Below the pieces are notes generated by a model. The model made no database searches. It worked only from the letters and a program-made list of their open reading frames with translations, and had not been told where the DNA came from. DNA of 64,000 bases from Caulobacter zeae (GTDB lineage: Bacteria; Pseudomonadota; Alphaproteobacteria; Caulobacterales; Caulobacteraceae): contig NZ_PJRS01000019.1 of assembly GCF_002858925.1 (NCBI RefSeq), positions 37,391 to 101,390 of the forward strand, given 5' to 3'. Numbering within the stretch: the stretch's first letter is position 1; each line of letters starts with the position of its first letter. Below are positions 44,034 to 50,414 of the stretch, piece by piece. The position numbers and the translations under genes are program-made.

Positions 44034-45130
44034 GGCGGCGCGGGACCCGACGAGTCCCGGTCCATCAGCGTGAACGGCAGCAGATGGTGGACCGGGGCCG
44101 GATCGCTTCCGCTCTTCCTGGCGCGGATCTCCTCGACAATCAGCCGCACGGCGGCGCGGCCCATCTCGGCGATGGGTTGATGGATCGTCGTCACCTCGGG
44201 CCAGACCGTGGTGGCGACGGCGGTGTCGTCGAAGCCGCAGATCGTCAGGTCGCGCGGCACGGCGATCTGGCGGCCGTGGGCCACGGCCAGGGCGGCGGCG
44301 GCCATGTCGTCGTTGCTGGCGAAGATGGCGCTGGGCCGCAGCCGCGCCTCGAACAGCTTCTCCGCCGCCGCCAGGCCCGAGCGGTAGGTGAAGAGGCCCT
44401 GCGCCACCCACTCCGGCCGCACCGTCAGCCCGGCCTCGGACATGCCCGCCAGGAAGCCCTCGTAGCGCAGCTCGGTCGGGGTGTGCTGGGGGTCGCCCTT
44501 GATGAAGGCGATGTCGCGATGGCCCAGGGCGATCAAGTGGCGGGTCATGGCCAGCGCGCCCTCGAAGTCGTCGATGCGCACGCTGGAGACGTCGATCATT
44601 GGCCGAGCCGTGGCCAGGGCCAGCACGGTAACGCCCTCGGCCCGCAGCATGTTGATGGTCTGGCGGGAGTCGCACAGCGGCGGCGGCAGGATCACCCCGT
44701 CGACGCCGGCCGCCAGCAGCCGCTTGACCGCCTGCTTCTGCCCGGCCAGGCCCTCGCAGCGCTCCAGGATCAGGTGGCTGGCCAGCCGCGAGCTCTGCTC
44801 CAGCCCGCCGACCATGATCTCGCTGAGATAGGAGGCGCTGGGGTTGCTGTAGAGGATCCCGACCCGCGCGGCGGCCGAGCGCGAGCGCGTGGCGCGGGCG
44901 GCGACATTGACCTGGTAGTTCAGCGCGCGGACCGAAGCCTCGACCTTCTCGCGCATGCCAACGCTGACATTGCCCGCCCCTCGGATTACCCGCGACACGG
45001 TCATCGAGCCGACGCCGGCGTGGCGGGCCACGTCATGGATGGTGATCGTCTTGGGGCCAGGCCTTGCGGCCGGCACCGGGCCACGCGCGGAAGACGGCTC
45101 GGCCGCCTTGGCTTTGCGGGGACTTTTCAA
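44030..45130 (-). CDS. LacI-family regulator 1
   Basis: 366 aa. After a basic 27-residue extension, the headpiece reads TITIHDVARHAGVGSMTVSRV with recognition residues Ser42-Met43-Thr44, then the periplasmic-binding-like effector domain (RVGILYSNPSASYLSE, GVILPPPLCDSRQ, FASNDDMAAAALAVAHGR, ICGFDDTAVATTVWPEVTTI). It is a paralogue of the divergent LacI 2. TTG start at 45130, with GTG at 45076 as an alternative. Operator 7 is 14-29 nt upstream of the start, so autoregulation is likely. It is a candidate repressor of the island. Confidence 0.92.
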   Translation of the reverse strand: MKSPRKAKAAEPSSARGPVPAARPGPKTITIHDVARHAGVGSMTVSRVIRGAGNVSVGMREKVEASVRALNYQVNVAARATRSRSAAARVGILYSNPSASYLSEIMVGGLEQSSRLASHLILERCEGLAGQKQAVKRLLAAGVDGVILPPPLCDSRQTINMLRAEGVTVLALATARPMIDVSSVRIDDFEGALAMTRHLIALGHRDIAFIKGDPQHTPTELRYEGFLAGMSEAGLTVRPEWVAQGLFTYRSGLAAAEKLFEARLRPSAIFASNDDMAAAALAVAHGRQIAVPRDLTICGFDDTAVATTVWPEVTTIHQPIAEMGRAAVRLIVEEIRARKSGSDPAPVHHLLPFTLMDRDSSGPAPP

Positions 45131-45143
45131 CGACGCACCACCA

Positions 45144-45159
45144 TTGTTTACGATACCAA
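45144..45159. promoter_or_regulatory. Island operator 7 (between the two lacI genes)
   Basis: TTGTTTAC-GATACCAA, a degenerate island palindrome, next to the lacI-1 start and 160 nt from the lacI-2 start. Its deviation from consensus would give weaker binding, suited to autoregulation. Confidence 0.6.
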
Positions 45160-45318
45160 CACATCCTAGCGGCGCTCACGCTCCACGCCAGCGCAAAAAC
45201 AGATGTTTGGCCTGCAACCGCATATCGAGCGCCGGCGCGCTCTCGCTTGGACTTATCCGGCCGGTCTTCGCTAGACTGCGCGCCGACCCGTAGAGAGTCG
45301 TATTGAGGCGAGGACTCC

Positions 45319-46341
45319 TTGAGCACGCAGAGGCGACAGGCGCCGACCATCCATGACGTGGCGCAGCACGCCGGCGTGTCCTCGATGACCGCCTCTCGCG
45401 TGGTCAACGGCTATCCGCACGTGCGTCCCGCCGTGCGCGAAAAGGTCGAGGAAGCCATCAAGGCGCTGGGCTATCGGCCCAACTCGCTGGCCCGGGCCAC
45501 CCGCACCGGCGTCTCGCAGATCGGCATGCTCTATTCGAACGCCAGCTCGTCGAACCTGTCGAACTACCTGATGGGCGCTTTCCGGCAAGCGAGCCTCAGC
45601 GGCTGCCAACTGCTGATCGAGCCCAGCCAGGCCCATCCGACGCCCGCCCAAGCGGTGCAGAAGCTGGTCGACGCCGGCGTCGGCGCGGTGATCCTGCCGC
45701 CGCCCCTGTGCGACGACGTCGCGATCCTGGAGTCGCTCGAAAAGGCCGGCGTCGGCGCGGTCAGCTTCGCCACGGCGCGTCCCCGTGAAGGCGCGCCGGC
45801 CGTATTCATCGACGACTTCGAGGGCGCCCGGATGATGACCCAGCACCTGCTGGACCTGGGCCACGTGGACATCGCCTTCGTACGCGGCGATCCGGCCCAC
45901 TCCACGGCCCAGCTGCGCGAGAAGGGTTTCCGGGAAACCATGGCGGCCGCCGGCCTGGTCGTGGACGAGACCTATGTGGCCGACGGCGGCTTCAGCTATC
46001 GCGGCGGCCTGGACGCGGCTCGCCACCTGCTGGGCCTGCGCCGCCGCCCGTCGGCGATCTTCGCGGCCAATGACGACATGGCCGCCGCCATCAGCGCTGT
46101 CGCTCACGGCCTTGGCCTGTCGATCCCGGCCGACCTCAGCATCGCCGGCTTCGACGACACCTCGGTGGCGACGACGGTCTGGCCCGAGCTGACCACCATC
46201 CGCCAGCCGATCGCCGACATGGCCGCCTCGGCCGTGCTGCTGGCCATGGACCTGGCCCGTCCGAGCGCCGAGCCCGGCGGGCATGTGCAGGCGCAGCTGC
46301 AACTGATCGAGCGCGCCTCGACCGCCCCTCCCCCGGCCTGA
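45319..46341 (+). CDS. LacI-family regulator 2
   Basis: 340 aa. The headpiece TIHDVAQHAGVSSMTASRV places Ser22-Met23-Thr24 at the recognition positions, nearly the same as LacI 1. The effector domain follows (IGMLYSNASSSNLSNY, AVILPPPLCDD, FAANDDMAAAISAVAHG, IAGFDDTSVATTVWPELTTI). The two proteins are similar along their whole length and face away from each other across 188 bp, as expected from a duplication. TTG start at 45319 after a GAGG motif. It lies 66 nt upstream of GH43 on the same strand. Either or both regulators may bind the ten operators. Confidence 0.92.
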   Translation: MSTQRRQAPTIHDVAQHAGVSSMTASRVVNGYPHVRPAVREKVEEAIKALGYRPNSLARATRTGVSQIGMLYSNASSSNLSNYLMGAFRQASLSGCQLLIEPSQAHPTPAQAVQKLVDAGVGAVILPPPLCDDVAILESLEKAGVGAVSFATARPREGAPAVFIDDFEGARMMTQHLLDLGHVDIAFVRGDPAHSTAQLREKGFRETMAAAGLVVDETYVADGGFSYRGGLDAARHLLGLRRRPSAIFAANDDMAAAISAVAHGLGLSIPADLSIAGFDDTSVATTVWPELTTIRQPIADMAASAVLLAMDLARPSAEPGGHVQAQLQLIERASTAPPPA

Positions 46342-46371
46342 GCGCCCTTGCCAAAGCCCCGCCCCATGTTA

Positions 46372-46387
46372 CTGGTAACGATATCAT
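46372..46387. promoter_or_regulatory. Island operator 8 (upstream of GH43)
   Basis: CTGGTAAC-GATATCAT keeps the right half-site exactly and a degenerate left half. It lies 20 nt upstream of the GH43 ATG, where bound repressor would block transcription or sit on the start region. Confidence 0.65.
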
Positions 46388-46407
46388 AACAAGGGACGGA
46401 AACGCGG

Positions 46408-48147
46408 ATGGCTGGCTTTGGGCGTGGACCTCTGGGGCTTGGATTGGTCGCGGCCGCGGCCTTGCTGGCGGCGTCCGCCTCGGCGGCTGACGCTCCGAAA
46501 ACCGAGCGGGCCTGGCTGCCCGACCTAGGCGACGGAACCTACAGGAACCCCGTCCTGGCCGGCGACTATTCCGACCCCGACGCCATCCGGGTGGGCGACG
46601 CCTATTACCTGGTCTCGTCCTCGTTCACCAACGTTCCGGGTCTGCCGATCCTGAAATCGACCGACCTGGTCAACTGGACGATCATCGGCCACGCCCTGAC
46701 CGCGATCACGCCGCAGGCCCACCACGCCACGCCCCGTCGCGGCGGCGGCGTCTGGGCGCCGGCCATCCGGCATCGCAACGGCGAGTTCCTGATCTACTAC
46801 CCCGACCCCGACTTCGGCGTATTCCTGGTCAAGGCCAAGGATCCGGCGGGCCCATGGTCCAAGCCCGTGCTGGTCGACGACCGCCGCGGCGTCATCGACC
46901 CCGCGCCCTTCTGGGACGACGACGGCCGGGGCTGGCTGGTCACCGCCTTCGCCCGCAGCCGGGCCGGCTTCGCCAACGTCATCACCGCCCGCCGCCTGAA
47001 CAAGGCCGGCGATCAGGCGATCGGCGAGGCGATCACCCTGGTCGAGGGCGACAAGCAGCCCAAGGTCGCCACCTCGCGCGGGCCGTTCCCATGGATGACC
47101 ACCGAGGGCCCCAAGCTCTACAAGCGCGACGGCTGGTACTACCTCTTCGTGCCCAGCGGCAGCGTGAAGGGCGGCTGGCAGGGTGTGTTCCGCTCGCGCA
47201 GGCTGGAAGGCCCCTATGAGGGCCGCAACGTGCTCGACCAGGGGGCCACCGAGGTCAACGGCCCCCACCAGGGCGCCTGGGTGACCACCCCGACCGGCGA
47301 GGACTGGTTCCTGCACTTCCAGGACGCCGACTCCTATGGCCGCCGGGTCTGGCTGCAGCCGATGGCCTGGAAGGACGGCTGGCCGATCATCGGCGAGGAC
47401 AAGGACGGCGACGGCATCGGCCAGCCGGTGCTGGTCCATCGCAAGCCGGCGTCCAAGTCCTCCTCCCCGCGCCTCGCGCCGCAGGACAGCGACGATTTCG
47501 ACGGCGCGCTGTCCCTGGCCTGGCAGTGGAACGCCAACCCGGCCAACGACTGGGCCGACCTGAAGGCCGCGCCGGGCAAGCTGCGCCTGAAGTCGATCTC
47601 CTCGCCTGAAAACCTTTGGGAGACCGGCGCCCTGCTGACCCAGAAGCTGCCCGCCGAACGGTTCACGGCGACCACCAAGCTCGATTTCGCGCCCAAGGCC
47701 GTGGGCGAGCGCGCGGGGCTGGTGGTGTTCGGCGCCGACTACGCCTGGATCGGCTTGCAGAACACGGCGAACGGACCGGCTCTGGTGCGCGTCGATCGCA
47801 CCGGCGCCGACAAGTTCCAGCCCGAACGCGTCGAAGTGATCGAGGCCAAGGCCCCGACCGCCGTCTGGCTGCGCATGACCGCCGAGCCGGTCGTCGTGGC
47901 CGATCCGCCGCCGGACTTCTCGCCCTACTGGCCCTCGATGCTGCGCTCGATGCACGCCAAGGTGACGCTGAGCTACAGCACCGACGGCAAGACCTTCACC
48001 AGTGTCGGCGCGCCCTTCGTCAGCCGCCCGGGCCGTTGGGTGGGCAGCCAGGTCGGCATCTTCGCCCAGGCCCCGGCCGGCACGGCGTCGAACAGCTCGA
48101 CCCGCATCGGCTGGACCGACTTCGACGGCTTCTGGGTGACCCCCTAG
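46408..48147 (+). CDS. Secreted GH43-family glycosidase with C-terminal beta-sandwich
   Basis: A 579-aa exported enzyme. Signal peptide about 1-27; five-bladed propeller about 40-345 with the GH43 triad visible: base Asp56 in DYSDPDAIRVGDAYY, Asp164 in GVIDPAPFWDDDG, and acid Glu233 in MTTEGPKLY. A lectin-like or DUF1349-like beta domain occupies about 365-579 (DFDGALSLAWQWNANPANDW to DFDGFWVTP). The family removes arabinofuranose, xylose or galactose side chains. The ATG at 46408 follows GGGACGGAAA. Operator 8 precedes it and lacI-2 ends 66 nt upstream. Confidence 0.9.
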   Translation: MAGFGRGPLGLGLVAAAALLAASASAADAPKTERAWLPDLGDGTYRNPVLAGDYSDPDAIRVGDAYYLVSSSFTNVPGLPILKSTDLVNWTIIGHALTAITPQAHHATPRRGGGVWAPAIRHRNGEFLIYYPDPDFGVFLVKAKDPAGPWSKPVLVDDRRGVIDPAPFWDDDGRGWLVTAFARSRAGFANVITARRLNKAGDQAIGEAITLVEGDKQPKVATSRGPFPWMTTEGPKLYKRDGWYYLFVPSGSVKGGWQGVFRSRRLEGPYEGRNVLDQGATEVNGPHQGAWVTTPTGEDWFLHFQDADSYGRRVWLQPMAWKDGWPIIGEDKDGDGIGQPVLVHRKPASKSSSPRLAPQDSDDFDGALSLAWQWNANPANDWADLKAAPGKLRLKSISSPENLWETGALLTQKLPAERFTATTKLDFAPKAVGERAGLVVFGADYAWIGLQNTANGPALVRVDRTGADKFQPERVEVIEAKAPTAVWLRMTAEPVVVADPPPDFSPYWPSMLRSMHAKVTLSYSTDGKTFTSVGAPFVSRPGRWVGSQVGIFAQAPAGTASNSSTRIGWTDFDGFWVTP

Positions 48148-48202
48148 AAGCCGTCGAAAAGACGCCTCGACGAACACCGATCGCTTGACTTTGACCTCAT
48201 TT

Positions 48203-48218
48203 TTGATATCGATATCAA
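48203..48218 (+). promoter_or_regulatory. Island operator 9, perfect copy overlapping a candidate sRNA promoter
   Basis: TTGATATC-GATATCAA is the perfect 16-bp palindrome. It lies between two convergent protein genes, so it cannot control either start. TTGACT at 48185-48190 and TTGACC at 48191-48196 could be -35 elements, with TATCGA (48207-48212) or TATCAA (48213-48218) as -10 elements inside the palindrome. Confidence 0.75.
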
Positions 48219-48309
48219 GCCTTCGGTAGCGTCCTGCGACGCCGCTCTCTTGGATCTACTTCCTCCAACACTCCCAAGGCGGGCGCCCTCTGCAGGCGCC
48301 CTTTTTTTT
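48219..48309 (+). ncRNA. Candidate operator-controlled small RNA with anti-Shine-Dalgarno loop
   Basis: About 90 nt downstream of operator 9 fold into three stem-loops: GCGTC/GACGC (48229-48242), CTTGG/CCAAG (48249-48253 with 48274-48278) whose 20-nt loop contains CTTCCTCC (48259-48266), and a terminal GGGCGCC/GGCGCCC stem (48281-48301) followed by eight T. No ATG occurs in the segment. CTTCCTCC is complementary to GGAGGAAG-type ribosome sites, the usual seed of alphaproteobacterial anti-SD small RNAs. Expression is inferred, not shown; the terminator could instead serve only GH43. Confidence 0.6.
48281..48309 (+). terminator. Intrinsic terminator
   Basis: A 7-bp GC-only stem (GGGCGCC/GGCGCCC) with loop CTCTGCA, followed by TTTTTTTT (48302-48309), 134 nt after the GH43 stop. 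The long distance from the GH43 stop fits an independent transcript between them. Confidence 0.88.
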
Positions 48310-48313
48310 CGCC

Positions 48314-50263
48314 TCAGGCCGGCTCGAACCGGATGGCCTGGCCGCCGGCGGCGTTGAGCTGGAGGCGCAGGCGGGTCCTGGCGTCGACGGCCTGGCGCTC
48401 GATCACCACGCGGGTCCGGTTGGCGGGGCGGGCCAGGTCGCCGTCCTTGTAGCGCACCGCCGTCCAGCGCCCCCGCCCCAGAAAGCCCAGGTCGAGATCC
48501 AGGCGCCGCTCCATCTCGTTGGTCAGCGCGCCCAGATACCAGGCGCGCCCCTTGCGACGGGCGATGATCACGTACTCGCCGAGCTCACCGGCGATCGCCC
48601 GGGTCTCGTCCCAGGTCGTCGGGCAGGCGTCGAACCATTCCAGTTCGGGCCAGGCCTTGTCCTCGTACTTCTCGGGCTTGTCGTACCAGTAGAGCAGCGT
48701 CAGCGGGCTGTAGCAGGTCACCGCCAGGGCCAGCTGGTGGGCGTTGGTGGTCTGGTTGCGCTCCTGGGCGTAGCAGATCGTGTAGTCGATCGGCCCGGCG
48801 ATCGGCCGGGTGAAGGCCAGGTTCACGTGATGACGCGCGGCCGGGAACTGCTCATTGCCCTTCACGCCCTCGAGGGTGAGGTAGTTGGGCAGGGTCCGCT
48901 CCAGGCCGGCGGGCCGCAGGTTGTCGTGCAGGTTCACGACCATGCCGTGCTCGCCGAAAGCCCGCACCACCCTGGTGATGAAGTCGACGTCGGACTGGCG
49001 GCCTTCCCACATGAAGCCAAGCTTCACGCCGGCCAGCCCCCAGCGCTGGTAAAGGCGGCACATCTCGGCCAGCGCCTTGGTCACGGCCACCCGGTCGATA
49101 TAGACCAGCACGCCGATTTTGCGGGCCTTGGCGTAGTCGATCACCCGTTGCAGGTCCAAGGCGGCGATCGGCGCGGTGGGGTCCGAGGCGTCGGTCCCGT
49201 CGCCGTACCAGTGGGCGTCGAACAGCACGTAGGCGATGTTGCGCTTCTGGGCGAAGTCCACCGCCCTCAGCGAAGCCTCCGTCGAATAGGGCTTCATGAT
49301 CCGGAAGGCGTGGCCGGGCCTGACCCACGAGACGTCGCCCAGCTGGTTCGGGGTCGCCAGGGTCGGAACCACGTGGTGCAGCTCGATCAGGCCCTTGGCG
49401 CTGTCGGCCGCCAGCAGGATGCGCCAGGGCGTCTTCTGGCCGACCTCGATCGCGAAGGTCGCTTCTTCCGGCGTATCGTCCTCACCGCCCCAGCCGGTGG
49501 CCCGCCCGGGATAGCGCATCAGGTAGGACACGAGCCCGCCCTGCTCGTGGGCGCGGACCATGCAGCGCGGATAATGCAGTCGATCGGACTCGGCCATGAA
49601 GCCGAAGACGCCGTTGCCCAGATCGACGGTGATCGGCAGGTCGGCAAAGTGACCCTTGTCGGACGAGCCCGTCAGGTCCGGGTGCTCCAGCGGCGCCAGG
49701 CCCGCCTGGGTAGAGACGTGGATGTCGCCCTCGTCGCGGCTGGCGTAGAGGCGCGCGGTGTCGGGAAAGCGATAGCGGGTCCGCTCGCCCATCAGGGCCA
49801 GCCTGGCGCCCTTGAGCAGGCCGGTCAGGACGTAGCGCACGGCCGCCGCGCCGTTCAGCACCCGCAGGACGATGTCGAACCGGATGCCGGCCTTGGGATC
49901 GAGCATGTGCAGGGTGACCTGCCGGCCGGACTGGTCGTAGCGCTCGGACTGGCCGAAGGTCGGCCGCCAATCGCCCTCGAAGCTTTCGGGCGTCGATCCC
50001 GTGAGCTTGGCCCCCTCGCCCAGCAGCCGCCCCTCGGCCAGCCAGAGGCCGAGCTCGGACGGCAGCAGCAGCGGCTTGCCGTCATAGGTCGCGCTCCATT
50101 TCGGCGCTGCGCCTGAAACGTCGATCGTCGCCTTCAGGCGACCGTCGGGCGAGGTGACGGCATGGACCCCGGCGCCCTTGGCGGTCGCCGCCTTGGCCCC
50201 GGCGCCGGTCGCGGCGCTCGACATCACCGCCAGCGCGACCATGTCTCGACGTGTGGGCTTCAT
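48314..50263 (-). CDS. Exported GH97-family alpha-glycosidase
   Basis: 649 aa. The N-terminus MKPTRRDMVALAVM is a Tat-type signal. N-terminal beta-supersandwich about 32-290; TIM barrel about 300-550 (AYVLFDAHWYGDG, IGVLVYIDR, AGVKLGFMWEG, MVVNLHDNLRPAGLERTLPN, TLEGVKGNE); C-terminal beta domain. GH97 has retaining alpha-galactosidases with an Asp nucleophile in the VKxDFM position and inverting alpha-glucosidases (SusB) lacking it. Here the position is Gly416 (VKLGFM), and Glu465 and Glu471 are present, favouring an inverting enzyme (tentative). ATG at 50263 after GGGGAGG. Operator 10 lies 54-69 nt upstream. Confidence 0.9.
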   Translation of the reverse strand: MKPTRRDMVALAVMSSAATGAGAKAATAKGAGVHAVTSPDGRLKATIDVSGAAPKWSATYDGKPLLLPSELGLWLAEGRLLGEGAKLTGSTPESFEGDWRPTFGQSERYDQSGRQVTLHMLDPKAGIRFDIVLRVLNGAAAVRYVLTGLLKGARLALMGERTRYRFPDTARLYASRDEGDIHVSTQAGLAPLEHPDLTGSSDKGHFADLPITVDLGNGVFGFMAESDRLHYPRCMVRAHEQGGLVSYLMRYPGRATGWGGEDDTPEEATFAIEVGQKTPWRILLAADSAKGLIELHHVVPTLATPNQLGDVSWVRPGHAFRIMKPYSTEASLRAVDFAQKRNIAYVLFDAHWYGDGTDASDPTAPIAALDLQRVIDYAKARKIGVLVYIDRVAVTKALAEMCRLYQRWGLAGVKLGFMWEGRQSDVDFITRVVRAFGEHGMVVNLHDNLRPAGLERTLPNYLTLEGVKGNEQFPAARHHVNLAFTRPIAGPIDYTICYAQERNQTTNAHQLALAVTCYSPLTLLYWYDKPEKYEDKAWPELEWFDACPTTWDETRAIAGELGEYVIIARRKGRAWYLGALTNEMERRLDLDLGFLGRGRWTAVRYKDGDLARPANRTRVVIERQAVDARTRLRLQLNAAGGQAIRFEPA

Positions 50264-50316
50264 GGCGTCGCCTCCCCTTTGGATCGCCTTATCGATTTCG
50301 GGGCAGGCTACACAAA

Positions 50317-50332
50317 ATGATATCGATATCAA
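50317..50332. promoter_or_regulatory. Island operator 10 (upstream of GH97)
   Basis: ATGATATC-GATATCAA, one mismatch from perfect, 54 nt upstream of the GH97 start. It is the last site; the island ends here, with the heme locus beginning at 50.4 kb. Confidence 0.8.
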
Positions 50333-50377
50333 GACGTGACCGTATCACTCGGAACAGGCAAAGCAGCCGGCGAAGCG

Positions 50378-50407
50378 CGCGCGAGGGCCTGGCAGCGCCC
50401 TCGCGCG
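50378..50407 (-). terminator. Intercistronic stem-loop after the heme TBDR gene
   Basis: An 11-bp perfect stem (CGCGCGAGGGC / GCCCTCGCGCG) with an 8-nt loop, 8 nt beyond the TBDR stop. No U-run follows. It separates the heme receptor from the GH97 gene, probably insulating the sugar regulon from heme-locus transcription. Confidence 0.6.
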
Positions 50408-50414
50408 TATGGCC

